Assembly (NCBI RefSeq): GCF_901933205.1
Contig: NC_044572.1
Coordinates: 75,265,465 to 75,329,464, forward strand
From: Camarhynchus parvulus
Lineage: Eukaryota; Chordata; Aves; Passeriformes; Thraupidae
DNA: 64,000 nucleotides
Reading direction: 5' to 3'
The position numbers and the translations under genes are program-made. Of this stretch, positions 1 through 12,606 are shown piece after piece (the stretch's first letter is position 1; the number at the start of each line of letters is the position of its first letter). A model generated the notes under the pieces. It did no database searches. It saw only the letters and a list, made by a program, of their open reading frames with translations, and was not told where the DNA came from.

Positions 1-3000
1 AGTTGGCACTGAGAAAGATAGAGATGGCTGCCTTTGGCTGCTCCTACTGAAACAATAATGATTTGTAAGAGAAAAGAAGAAAAGCTTTTGAAAACATTCA
101 TTTTGGCTTGATTTTGTAAAGTGCTTTCACACAAACTTCTTAGGCATATCAGTAATCTCTTCAACCCTCCAAGACAATGTCCTTTGTTAAAGATAGGAAT
201 TTGTCCGTACTGGACTGAGGCCATGAATGGATGGCAAACAGATCAAAATGACCTTTTTCAACTCTTACAAATTTTAATTGTTCTCCGTTTACCCGACTGA
301 GAAGTTTGGCTCCATTTTAGAAGTCCCACTGACTGCTGTGAGACTATGCACGATAGACCAGCAATCAGCAGCTCCCTGTGGGAAGACGAGCTTTTGACAG
401 ATTTTACTATGTTAGAAAATCTCTCCTGCTGCCTATTTTAACATGAAGGACAGGGAACTATAAGGATTACCAGCCTGAATTGAAATACAGAGATTTTTTT
501 GAACACTCTAGGCAGAAAGAATCCAGTTGTACAAACCAGCTGGAGTTTTCACCATTCTGCAAGCAATTATCAATGATGTCTTCTGCATCAGAAACTATTA
601 TGTGTGGAAAAAAAAAGAGAATACTCTATTTGCTGCACCATAGTAAGTACTTAAAAATTGTGAAAGAACTATTGCAGTTATGTTATAAAACTGCATTCAA
701 TTAGGTATTTCTGTCTTTTTCTTCTTCTTGTTAAAGAACAGTTTCATTCCCTATCTCAGAAATTAGTGAATCTGCGATAAAATTGTTTCTCAGTAGAAAA
801 CGAGATCATCAATATGTCCAAATGATGAAAAAAAATAATGACCTGCAGATTTAAAAGCATAGAAAAGAAGATGGATGGGCTGAGAAAAGGGAAGTATTTA
901 ATTACACATAATGCTTTCCTCTATGTTCTGGTTTCTCAGGATGATTTGGTCTTCTTCCTACTCTGAAGTGTCAGGATCCTCCAGTTACTAATGCAGCTTC
1001 ATTTTAGTCCAGCTGTTTTCACTGATTATGGTGGAAAAGTGAATAGGTGGTTATCTTAGGTGTCACAATTCAGTATTTTAAATTAAGTGGATTAATTCTA
1101 AATTTCTGGGAATATTTTCAAAGATTCATTAGTACCAAAATAGCAACACCTAAAAGAAATTCAACTGCCTTAATCTCTCTTAAATTTCTCTATCTGCTGC
1201 AATTTCCTCATATGTGTAATAGAAATATTGCCACTAGTGCTCAGAGTACTTTTATTTTTTAGTTTACTGGTTTGAATATGCACAGTGCCAACCACAACAG
1301 CCCATCAGACAGCTCCAGTTCTACAGCAGCAACCATGAAATTCAGACAATCTATTCTATAATGAAAATCTCTCAGATACTTTTCCTCCTTTCAATCCGAG
1401 AAAAATAACACCATCCTACTTCAGAGGAAGGAGGAAAAATGCATTAATTTTTAGGAAGCACTTACCCTTTGAAATCAAACAAAGAGAAACTGCTACTCAT
1501 CAGTGGAAGTATATTTTTCAAATCTCTTTCTCCTTAGCTTTTCTTGATCATCAATCCCAATTAATAAAAAATTATAAAATCAGTTCTTCAAACAAAGAAA
1601 ATACATGAACTGAAAATAAGCATTGTCCAATTTAAGAAAAATGCCATCTTTATTCAAATTATTTGTTTGGAGTGGCTTAATCACAAATTAATTACTCTCT
1701 GCCCTTCCTGCAGGCTGTCAAGATTCACATAAACAGCCTTTTTTTTTCATGGAATTTTCAGATAAACATTTTAGGCAAGCAAGCAAAAAATTACATTTTC
1801 AAGCAACCGAAATACTTACGTTTTCAAAAGCAGGGTTCCTCTAACATAGACAGGACATTTGGCTCTACATGAAAGCAAAAAAGTATATGTGCATTTACAC
1901 CTTGAAAAAACATAAAATGCTTGCTTTGATGAATCCAGGGAAGAATATCACATATGTCTGATGGGCTTAATCTAGGCTGGCATAATTTACTGCATAGTTA
2001 TAACAAAATATACCAGTCCAGAAAAGCTTTTATAGTCTCAGATTTCTACTAACTGCCAAAAAACTTAAACATTTTTAAAAGCAGATTACAAAGCTACTGA
2101 TTTAAATGTTCTTCTGAAGAAAGACACAGGGCTACAATTCCAAAATGTAGTTACATCGCAATTTGTCTAAGAAAGAGAGCTTCAGCTTTCAGTATTTTAC
2201 AAGAATGAGAAAGAGGATATAGTTTTGCTTGTAGTTTGTATTTCATTTGTCTAAGCTCCTAATTAGAGAAACCTTTTTTCTCTTCATTAAGTGTAAATTC
2301 AATCACGTGTCTATACAATGTCACTTATATATGTACATTTTTACCAGAAAAAGTTTAGCAGTTAGAAATATATAAAAAATTCTTGTGTCTGCATTATTTT
2401 CAATTCCTTTAACATGCTTTTAATAAGTGTTATGAATTTAAAATGTGAATATCGGTAGAGGAAAAGGTGAAAGTATTTCAGCTCATAGAAACAATTTAGC
2501 AGTAGCTAATCACAGTCACAATATATTTTAGAAGAAATGTAAGATGCATGTGGAAGGTAAGAAGTTCCTTTAGCTGATTAAAGCTTATTTGTTGGTTTAA
2601 TCTGCATATGGAAGTTACCTGTATATTTTAGATATAAACCCATTTCTTGGTTTATAGTGAAGTGATGAAGACTGGACGATGTACATTCTCTAGTACAGTT
2701 TCGCTTAGGTGCTTGTAGAGGTGCCTGAGATGCATGTAGGCAGCACTAGCAATATTAGGTCTTTGATGATGTAACTAAATAACCATTATAAATTAAAAAA
2801 AAAAAAAAAAAAAAAGAAAAAAATCAGCAAGCTGGAACCTTTGATTTAAGGGGAATCATCCAGGTATTTGCTTACTCTGTCCCACAGCAGCTTGGAAATG
2901 ATCTTAAAATGGCTCTACTGATAATTTTTTCTTTTTTTTAGATTATTGAAGAAAAAAGTATGGATTTGGAGTGTTCCTACCATGACTAAGTTGTGCTTTA

Positions 3001-4952
3001 TTATTTATTTATCTGAGAACTACAGGCAAAAAACTAAACCAAAGCATCTTCAGTTGTGCTACTTTCTACCCTCTACTCTTCATGTCAACCTCTCCTCATG
3101 AGTCAGCTCCCAGCCTAGGTTCAGGACAATCTTTTCAAGATCTCCCATTCTGAATTACATTTTTGGAGAGTTTTAAAAAGCAATGTCCTACCTTTCCCCG
3201 GGGTAAGTGTTTGGGGACTATAAATAAAGAGTAAGTACGTAAGCCTTTACTACATTTTTGCAATCTGTTTGAAGAGCCTACGGAGATACACGACAGCTGA
3301 TAAAGCCAGCTTTTGGGAATATTCAACCTTATGACAGGGACTGTGCCACTTGATGGTAAACCTGAAGAATGACAGGTACTTTTTTCTCCCTCGTCCCCAG
3401 ATTCCTACTAGCATTTTTCAAACATATCAAGGAGGGCATTTTACAAGGATGTAAAATCCTTAGTGAATATCTTACACTGCTTCTAATAAAGCACTGTGAA
3501 AGGTGGTAGTCCCAAGTAAACTATCCCCTTACTTCAGAGAACTGACCTTTAAGCAAGAACTGCAGATACCTGACAAAATAAAAGATAAAAATGCTGATAT
3601 TTGTCTTGTGTAGATGTAAAGTTCTATCCGCAAAGTTTTCATTTGAATCTGGTCAACATTTAAACCAATAATTATTCATTTTACTATTAAAATATCAGAG
3701 AAACATAATTTGATATTTTTTCAACTAATAACCCAAGGCAATGTACTTAAGCTGAAGAATGCAGCACTCAGTTATTCACAATTATTTTTGATAGAAGAGA
3801 TAGCAGTCATTCACCTCTGCCAGAATGAATAGACTTTCTGAGGGAAAGATGCTGAGAAAAATAACATCTTAGAGGTGTGTAGATACACAGCCCCATAACA
3901 GAAGACCTAATCCCATTTACCAGCTAACCTTCAGTCTGAAGTTATTGATTTGACAGGTGGGATGCACTGTGTTATTCCTTTAGGGATTTATCAGCCTTGT
4001 CCCAGCAATAATATGGTAGATTTCACTTGAAAAGGTGATGAATAATGAAGAACCTCACACCAAGACATTCAGCAAAATCTGAAGGGAGAAAAATGTAAAC
4101 TCAACACAACTTTCACATATACAGAATGTTCATCTAAACAAACAATTAATTGAAAAAGGTAATGATTCTGCTCAAACATATTTATCTTGGCACTTACTGC
4201 CTGCTTTAGTTTTCATTACTCTTAAGACAGAACTTGGCACAGATTTTTAACCGAGGGTAAAAAAAGAGGAAAGAAAACTTCCCTGTTCTCTGACAGATCT
4301 GAAAATTATTCTTCTCTTATATTGGTGGGAATAGTTTAAAATTTTATAAGAATTGCTTGACATCAGTAATAATTAATTCAGGAAAGAAACCTGAAAACTT
4401 TTTTATGCTTCATTTAGGTTACTGAAATTTCAACAATATATTACCGATAATGACATTTTCTAAACAAAAAAAATCTTATTTAGGGAAAAGTTAAAACATA
4501 AAATTAATGACAAAGTCAACTTTTTCAACCGTTTGAAAACAGAGGTTTCCAACTTAAAACTGAATTGAGAATTGTCAAAAAATTTGGTTTCAGCATATAT
4601 ATATTTAGGATAACAAACACAAGTATAGAAATCTGGCAGGGGAGGGCAAAGGGACCTTCCCCAAAATATCCCAAATAGATCTAACTAGGAGTTAGTAAAC
4701 AATACATGTGCTGAAGTTATGTAAAATATTGTGGAATAGAAACTTAGCTGAGTAGCAAATGAATTCTTCAAGACACTGTGGGAATTGTGGAGAAGAACGA
4801 TTGTCCCTGCAGACATCCCATGCTGAGTAGTGGGGTTTGCACCAACTACAGTGGGAAATGAAACCCTGCATACATTTCCCTTCACAAACCAGGGAAATGA
4901 AAGAAACATGTATGATCAATGGATGGAAAAGGTCATTCTATTTCCTACTCTC
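1..4952. other. Unique AT-rich noncoding stretch
   Basis: I recognise no gene, RNA or transposon here. The sequence is AT-rich and open frames are 74 codons or shorter, with low-information composition, as expected by chance. The only clear local structure is a pure A run near 2.8 kb, listed separately. Old, unrecognisable repeats may be present. Confidence 0.6.
2795..2827 (+). repeat. Poly(A) run
   Basis: Twenty-one consecutive A residues (2795-2815) are followed by a G and a further A-rich segment. The upstream sequence does not resemble a CR1 or SINE body and no flanking duplication is visible. I read it as a simple repeat rather than the tail of a retrocopy, though a very old processed insertion cannot be excluded. 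Confidence 0.85.
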
Positions 4953-5547
4953 TTTGTGCAGTCCCAGCTGGAAACTAATCCTCACACTACTGTTCGCTCA
5001 CTGTAACCTGGTGGGATGGGAGACAGAATGGAAAAGGTAAAAGAGAGAAAACTCCTGGGTTGAGATAAATGTCTTTTAACAGGGAAAACAAAAGCTGTAC
5101 ACACAAACAGAGAAAAACAAGGAATTAATTCACTGCTTCCCATGGGAAGAAAGGTATTCAGCCATTCTCAGGAGATCAGGGCCCCATCATGTGCAACAGT
5201 GACTTGGGAAGACAAACACCATCACTTCAAAGGCCTATCTTTCCTTCTTTGTTCCCCTAGGTTTGTATGCTTAGAAGGATGCCATGTGACCCAAAATATC
5301 CTTTTGTCAGATGAGATCAGCTGTCCCCACTGTGTGCCCTCTAAGCTCCTTGTGCACACCCAGCCTCCTCACTAGTGAGGTGCTGTGATGGGCAGAAAAG
5401 GCCTTGGCGCTATGTAATCCCTGCTCAGCAATAATGAAAACATGCCTGTGCCAGGCATGAAACACACTGTTTCCAGCACAAATCCAAAACAATCCCATAC
5501 AAGATATTGTGAAAAAAATAAACTTTATCTTGGCAAAGATCCGCATC
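4953..5547 (-). mobile_element. Endogenous retroviral LTR, family A (ERVL-like), solo, diverged
   Basis: Read on the minus strand, this segment aligns block by block with the LTR at 29085-29646. Shared landmarks, in the same order, are TTTTGGATTTGTGCTG, TATTGCTGAGCAGGG, CCAAGGCCTTTTCTGC, TTTGTCTTCCCAAGTCA, CCCATGGGAAGCAGTGAATT and a tail with GAGTTTTCT. The two copies therefore belong to one family, which I associate with avian ERVL-type elements. No retroviral internal sequence lies on either side, so this is a solo LTR. The ends are eroded, so the boundaries are good to about 10 bases and no target duplication is clear. Assignment as an LTR is firm; the class name is from memory. Confidence 0.82.
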
Positions 5548-6466
5548 CATTTAAGGGAAACGTTCTCCTTAAATACAGCATTCATGAATCACCTCATGAC
5601 AATTAATCAGTTTCTATTTTATTGCCTTTAAAAACCACCAAAAAACCCCTAAATTTTGACAATACTTCAGTGAGGCATTTGTTGACTTAAGGCTTCTGTC
5701 ATCATTTTGTTCTGAAGACAGATGATGTCTGGAAAGGTGTATTTAAAATTAGAAAAGTACAAGCAAGAAACCTAATTTTTCCTATCTTCCTGGGATAAAA
5801 CAGCAAGTACAGGAGAAAATAAAAAGGCCAGATCAGTGCCTCAGTCACTTTGGAGCATTATTCTAATCGCTTGAGAGATCATGTATGGGGACGAGACAGT
5901 AGACAGGCCACCTCTGGATACTTGGACACATCTGGAGACAAATGAATTGGGGAAAACGGAGCCACTTACTCTTTGTTACTGCTAATTCAGCACCAGACTG
6001 CACTCCAAGCAATGATGCAACAAGTGGACAATGGAGACACATTGGTTCTCTATAAGCTGTTTTCTAGATCGCCTCTGTAAAAATGATTATTATTTTTATT
6101 TCCATCCAAAAATATTAAAGCAGTGAGAGTTAGCATGATGAGATGACTCTATGCAGAAATTGTCTTAAGGCAAACAATTTCAATACCATTTCTCAGGTGG
6201 ATAAAACTGCCAACTGAAATTCCAAGATTTTGTGTCCATACAAATTTATATAGTTTCATAACAATTTATCGTTTCAACAATTACAGCAATGACAGCCTGA
6301 AGCCAAGCAAGTCTTTCCCTCATGACTGACTTCAAGCTGAATATTTCATTTATGTGACACAGCTTGCTACGAAAACTATTGTTCTGACATTACAAACAAA
6401 ATCACCTTTAATATTTTTATAGATTATTTAGCAGGAAAGAGTTTATGGCATACTCTCATTCTGAAA

Positions 6467-6518
6467 TATCACTTTGTTGCCAGTGATACAACTATCACTT
6501 TGTTGCCAGTGATACAAC
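6467..6518 (+). repeat. Perfect 26-bp tandem duplication
   Basis: Two identical 26-base units lie head to tail (6467-6492 and 6493-6518), followed by the first four bases of a third (TATC). Each unit starts with TATCAC and contains GTGATA near its end, so each can form a short imperfect hairpin. Identity of the copies suggests a recent duplication, such as replication slippage, or a sequence difference between individuals. Confidence 0.95.
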
Positions 6519-7702
6519 TATCTGGCTAGCTTTATGCAGTACTTCATAACCAAGCCAGTCTGTATCTTTATTATATAAAGAACTTGCAAGTTAAATTCCA
6601 GATGTCACCTTTTTATTTTATCATTGCTACCCAAACCTGTTTTATGTTTCATGGTCTTATTAAGGATAATGTAATAAAACACTGCTTCTGACCAAAACCC
6701 AGAACCTTTGCCGCTCACATTCTCTGCATCTCATCTGAAGGCCACAGTACTCAAGACAGTTTCATCAGATCATACTCTTAATTCCTTCAAAACTAAGCAA
6801 TGTAGCTACATTGATTTATATCTACAGTAACTTACACAATTTACGTCACTGCTATTAAGGAAGAAAGAGTTTCTAACATTAAGATTATAAAGGTATTTTG
6901 GAAGGTAGAGCTGCGCAAATAGCTGATTGTGTTGATACATCTGGTGCACCAAAAACAATGGAAAAATGTTAGTATTTAAGCCCCATAAAAGGAAAAGATT
7001 TCTTACTTATATTAATCTTATCCCCTCAAATCATAATTCTCAGTCAAAGTAAACACTGTCCATTGAAGCTAAAAATAGAAACTTTTGTTTTGTTTTCTTC
7101 TTGTTGGCCCTTTTGGGGAGGGGGGAAATTGTTTATTTCAGTTATTGGGTTTTGTTTGTTTATTTTTAATGTAACAAGATTTTGGGGTGACACTTGAAAC
7201 AGGAAGTTGAAACATCAAATTGAAGCATTTTGGTGTTTCACACACATACAGAAACTCATTCTGATCTTTTACTTCTTTCCATCATTCTTCTCCCTGTCCT
7301 CATCACAGATTGTTCAGTGAGTCAGGCCATAACTCAGGGAGTGAACTTTATCCCAGATCCAAATCTTGGGATGTAAAGGCAAGTAAAACAAATCAATTCC
7401 ATAATCTTCAGGTTTTTTCTTTTATTTTTGTTTTTTAGGCTGAGTACTAGGGTGGTACTCCATAATTATTCCCATTAAAGTTGCCACAAATACATGACTG
7501 CATGCACAGGTATGCAGTCAGAGCATCTCACCCTTCCACCAAATCTGCAGCCAGAAACAGAATGAAGAAGCAGGTCTGTATACAGTATCTATATAAGAAT
7601 GCAAAGTCGAAAAGACAAAGGACTGTGGGAGAAAAGGAAGATAAATAGAAAAGGGATAACCTATCAATAAAAAAGTTGAAAAAAATCAATGAGCATAATT
7701 TG

Positions 7703-7705
<3 letters not shown>

Positions 7706-7736
<31 letters not shown>
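7706..7736 (+). repeat. (AT)n microsatellite
   Basis: An uninterrupted AT dinucleotide run of 31 bases. The 83-codon minus-strand open frame across it, with alternating Tyr and Ile, is an artefact of the repeat. Length is likely to vary between individuals. Confidence 0.97.
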
Positions 7737-7739
<3 letters not shown>

Positions 7740-8788
7740 TCTCAAATTCAGCAAATTTATGACTTTCTGTTTTTCCCATCAGCTTTCAACCCTTCTTTCC
7801 CCCAAGCCACATTTGAGTGTGCAGCATTTTAAGTGCTCTAAGTACAAGAATTTTTTATAGCCATTAATATTTCTTGCACACTAGGAAAATGTTGCATCAT
7901 TAAAAGTTTTAGAAAAAGTGTATAAATGAAAAGAAAAAAATGGCTTAGAAATATTTAAACTCTCATAACTGAACTATACTGTTTTCTGCAAACTGAAGGA
8001 CTGTTAATCATTATATAGGATCTTTTCTATAAAGTAATCAAAATTGTATTTTATAAAGTCTCTAGTGCATTTGTACTCTAGCTACCATTTTATACTCTGG
8101 CCTGTGGTGAATCCTGAACCCTGCTGACATAATTGGCTGTAACAGTGAGGTCATTTTGTGGTGTTTGTGTTTAAAGCATAAGAGAAAAGTTAGTGTAGAA
8201 ATCACATCCCAGCAAGAAATGTTCTAGCATTTTGTCTTGTACGAAATTCATCAGTATTTGCAGGGGTTCTATTTGCAGGGCTGTCTTCTGAAGTGTTACA
8301 TAAGTCTTATCCAGCAAGTTTGAAAGAGTAGACCCTCCTTCTTGTGCTTAGCACTTCCCTTCCACTTAGCCCTTCCAGGAAGCAAGGAAAAGCAAGGGAA
8401 AGCAGCACCAGTGGTTCCCCACAAACCAGTGGTCCTTTCAAACTGAAAGCAGACAAATGTGGAGGTAACTGCCACATCTGCCTGCACGAGAAGCAATAAA
8501 GAGCATAATAGGTAGGTCCAGGTAATGCCAAACAATGCATTCAGCTGTGGCTTTGAAACTAGTGCTGCTTTGAATCACTATAAGTTGTGGGGTTTTGTTT
8601 TTTTTTCCTCTGAGTGCTCTCCATCTCAAGCCTTCTGGGCATACAATGATTTGTCTATTGTTTGTCTATTGAGCTTAACCAAATATATCTTCAGTTATGT
8701 TTCCTCATCCTCATTGATGCATATCGAAGTAAGAGCTCATGGCCTGATGAATATTTTTCATAAATATTTCTCAGCTAAGAAGAGAGTT

Positions 8789-9206
8789 TGTCACCATCAT
8801 ATTTTCTGAAAAATCCTCTTGCCCAGGATTCTTCTCCTGGGAAGATGAGAAGCCTCAGAGAAACAGGAAAACAATATTTTCTCATTTGCTTCTCCTGTGT
8901 TTTGCTGCTTTGGAATGTGGTTTGGACATTGTTTACCAACAGGTGCATGTTTCATTGGTTTCATGTGAATTGTTTTCACTTAATGACCGATCACCGTCCA
9001 GCTGTGTAGGGGCTCTGGCGAGAGTCATGACTTTTTCATTACTATACTTTAGCCTTCTGTCTGCATCCTTTCTCTATTCTTTAGTATAGTTTAGTATAGC
9101 ATTCTTTTATATAATATAGATCATAAAAAAATAAATTAGCCTTCTAAGAACAGAGAATCAGATTGATGCATTCCTCCCTTCCACAGGGGTCTCAGAAAAT
9201 ACCACA
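8789..9206 (+). mobile_element. Endogenous retroviral LTR, family C, solo
   Basis: The segment starts with TG (TGTCACCATCAT) and ends with CA (AATACCACA), as LTRs do. Internal landmarks I associate with an abundant short passerine LTR family are TTGCCCAGGATTCTTCTCCT, GAGAAGCCTCAGAGAAACAG and TTCATTGGTTTCATGTGAAT. A repeated TTTAGTATAG motif and a polyadenylation-type AATAAA lie near 9.13 kb. The bases flanking both ends are AGTT, a plausible 4-bp target duplication that would suit a class I (gammaretrovirus-like) element, but so short a match could be chance. No internal retroviral sequence is adjacent. Several short open frames across it are incidental. Confidence 0.85.
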
Positions 9207-12043
9207 AGTTTCTTGTCAGAACATTTATAAGTTCCTTGCAAATTTAATTTCTAAATGAAAGAAGAAACAAAAGAGCTTGTTTTGCTTTGCTATGAGTTTT
9301 TCTAATTCCATTGACTTTTCAAAAAGCACACCTGATAAGGACCAGACTACTTCAGGAGGCAAAAGATTAAAATCAATCTACTTATTAAATCATTAGAAAC
9401 TCAGCCAGAGAGTAGTGAAAGAATACTGTGAGTGAAAAAAGCAGAAAGTCCATCCAAGCGAATTTTGTCAAATATACTTCACTTCTTCTATGTTTAAAAT
9501 TGTCACCAAGTTATCCAATACTGCACACTATCATCAAGTGATATTTATGTTTCCATTCCTGAGTAAAGAGATTTTAGTATTGTCCTGTAACACAGTGCAT
9601 GGGTTGCTACATCTAGGGAAAATAGAAGACAACATTTTTTTCAGAAGAACTATGGGATTTACACATTTACTTTTATTCTTCCACTATATGAAAGCAATCT
9701 AAGTGGGTGTCCACTTGGCAAACATCCATGCATTTCTAGACACTCTGTTTTGAAAAATAATAATACAATCTGATCTTCAGAATGGTTGCAATGAGTTTTT
9801 TGGGTGAATGGTTTTGTTTTTAATATAATACATCTTTGAAAACAAACCACAAAAAAACCACATTTCTCCCTTTCACCAAATGATTTATTAATTCTCTATG
9901 AAAAAGTTTAAAATATATTTGTATTTTTCCATTCAGTTTATTTCTCACTTTTATATTGATAGTTGAGAAATCTAGTTTCTGCCCCTCCCATGGTGTCAGG
10001 ATTTGAACCTCTGATTTAAATGGATAGCCGTCCTTATCTTAGCCCTTCCAAAACTGTGGGTGAAATGCATGGCTACTTAGGATCTTAGAACATACTTTAA
10101 TATTGACCTCATCACCTGAAAAAATTCTCTGCTCAGAATAAATTTTTCTTTCTTGAGGGGATCAAAACCCCCTTCTTTAGGCTAAATTGTACTTATCCAC
10201 AAAGCTGACCTAAAAATGTCTCTTTCAGCCTTAGTTTCAATAAATAACACCATTGCACAGGTACTCTTTTCTTAGTTTGCCCAGTAATTCCAAAATTATG
10301 TACCGGCAGGATACTGGGCCCAGGCTCTTCCTCTTTTCTGTGAATTGGCTAATGATTCTGGTGAGACACTAAACAAATCCCTACCGTGTAGTAGATGCTT
10401 GCAGCCATAAAGCCTTTTCTGCTCCATAAAGGATGATGTGATTCCACGCAGCCCACAGTATATGCTGTCCTGAAGTGACACTGTGGAGCCATTTGCACAC
10501 AGCAAGAAGTATGAATCTGTCTAAATGACTGTTATTAAAAGTACAATGTTGTTTTATGAAAACAGTAGTTGCACTCCACATGAAAACAGCTCATAAGAAC
10601 AGAAAAAAATATAAAAGCAATGGGGACTATTAATGGGGTGAAAAATACTCAGATCCTTTCTCTCTTAACTATGTAAAGCCAAATTATCCTATCACAATAA
10701 AAACATGATGCTATTTGAAATAAGTATTCAACTTCAAAATTATCTTACACCTATAGACTAGTTTAACATCACAATTAAGACTACACAGCTTCTGCCTTCC
10801 TTTCTCAGGTAATGTCAGTTTGTATTGAAAAAGAAACAAAACAAAAGCCACTTGAGTATTTAAAATCACAACTATGAGTCTTTAACTTTGTTTTCTCATG
10901 CAAAATGAAAGCTGTGACCATACTATCCCACATAATAAATGCTCTAGTTTGGTTCTGCCAACAGGACAATTTCCTGGCACCATACAGAGTTTGTTAGGCA
11001 GGAATTCACTTCTACACATCCTCCTCAGTCTAATAATTAAAAGATGCTCTATTAAATGTTTGCAAGCTGCATTTTGTTCCTGCCAGAAATTAATTTTCCA
11101 TCTTTCTCTTGTCAGTCATCACGTAAACATAAACTGGTCATCCACCAGGCATCCAAAATTTGTTGTTTTCAAGTGAATTTTCTCCAAATTAACTTTATAG
11201 AACTGCACCTGGAATTCACTTTTTGCCAAAAATGCACAGTTTGTATTTTCTTGGAACTAAGTGCAAATTGTGTAGAAGAAGTTTCTCTTAGGAGTATTCA
11301 GCTTGTGCAACTAGAGACCACCTTTGTGAGCTTTATCTTAATAAAAATGTATTTATAATATGAATAAACCCTTACCATATTCAAAGTACAGTAAAAAACC
11401 CCAAAATTGTAATCTCATTCTGCAGCATACACTCTATTAGTGATTCAGCTTGTTTTCTGTGGTAGAGGACTCAGAAGGTAGTGAACAATATAAATAACCT
11501 AATCTCTCCCAATGTCCATTGCCCTTTATTTGTCCTAGTAGGAACATCTCTATGGAGAAGAGAAAATAAAGTGTGCCTTTCCAAAGGCAGAGTATGCAAA
11601 TGTCAAGAGAAAAAAGATCAATAAGATTCTGCAGGAAAAATATGTAATCAGAAATGATAATTGGGAACATCAGTCTGATCCATCATTTGTAACTGTGGAC
11701 CCAAATTCTTTGATTACACCACGGAAAGCTTTTGTTCCACAGAGCACACTGAAGTAGGCAATGCAAATTATAATGAAAGACTACAAATGTGTAATGAAAC
11801 AAAATGAATGGTTACAAATTCCTAATAACAAAAATCTAGTAGCACACTATTACAAAGGGAAAAACATTTTTAGAATGTATGACACATAGTTGTGTCATAT
11901 GATTTCACAACTTTGTCTCAATTGTTCCTGGTAGGATTTTTTTTTTTTTAAGGATTGTTCACAGTTCTGACAGTACAAATCAATATTGTATTTGATATAA
12001 CAAATTTATAAAAAAATTAATTAATATATGTTGGTATTTATTT
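9207..12043. other. Unique noncoding stretch
   Basis: No gene, RNA or transposon recognised. Overlapping plus-strand frames at 10.9-11.36 kb (92 and 100 codons) are Ser-, Leu- and Cys-rich without domain features, and I treat them as chance. A short T run lies at 11.94 kb. Confidence 0.6.
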
Positions 12044-12195
12044 ACACAAAATTGCAGAATGATTTGGGGTGAAAGGCACTTCTTGAGGTAACCTAGTCAA
12101 ATCCTGCTGCTCAAGCAGGGTCGTCTACAGCAGGTTTTCCGAATTTTTGTCCAAGAATGTTTTCAGTATCTCCAGAGACAGAGATGCCATAAAAA
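12044..12195 (-). mobile_element. CR1 LINE 3' end, short 5'-truncated copy
   Basis: Read on the minus strand, it shows the terminal region of CR1 in the normal order: CTGGAGATACTGAAAACATT, then CCTGCTTGAGCAG, then a GGATTTGACTAGGTTACCTC block, a CCTTTC motif and a degenerate ATTCTG-type terminal repeat. CR1 is the dominant bird LINE, and copies are usually 5'-truncated as here. It lies about 50 bases from a second CR1 tail in the same orientation, so these may be two insertions or one split copy. Confidence 0.78.
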
Positions 12196-12248
12196 TTCTG
12201 GGAAATGTGATCTAGTGTTACCTGAGACTTTGATCTGATTCCCAACTG

Positions 12249-12606
12249 TCACAAAATCAGAATCACAGAATGGGCCAGTTTGAATGGGACCGCAGTGGGT
12301 CATCTGGTCCAATCTCCCTGCTCCATCAGGGTGATCCTAGAGCACATGGCATAGGATTTTGTCCAGATGGTTCTTAAATAACTCCAGTGAGGGAGACTCC
12401 ACAAACTCTCTGGGCAATCTGATCCTGTGCTGGTTCACACACACAGTAAAGTTCTTCCTCATAACCAGAAGGAAATTCCTGTGCATCGGTTTCTGTCCAT
12501 TGCCTCGTGTCCTATTGCTTGGCACCACCAAGAAGAGCCTGACTCCATTCTCTTGACAGCTTGACAGCTTTGTACATCTTGTTTTCTTGCTGCCCTCCCA
12601 GATCAA
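12249..12606 (-). mobile_element. CR1 LINE 3' portion with ORF2 C-terminal remnant
   Basis: On the minus strand an 89-codon frame (12606 to 12337) reads like the end of the CR1 reverse transcriptase ORF: SNRTRGNG, then LPREFVESPSLELFKNHLD, then a stop. The usual 3' untranslated region follows, ending with ATTCTGTGATTCTG at about 12250. Length and content show a 5'-truncated copy lacking the endonuclease and the catalytic reverse-transcriptase motifs. The frame is still open over its last 60 or so codons, but it cannot encode a working protein. Confidence 0.9.

Larger units (their letters stand above)
5548..8788. other. Unique noncoding stretch with two small repeats
   Basis: No gene or transposon recognised. 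It holds a perfect 26-bp tandem duplication near 6.47 kb and an AT dinucleotide microsatellite near 7.71 kb, listed separately. Overlapping minus-strand frames at 8.3-8.6 kb (63 to 79 codons) have no recognisable domain. Confidence 0.6.
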
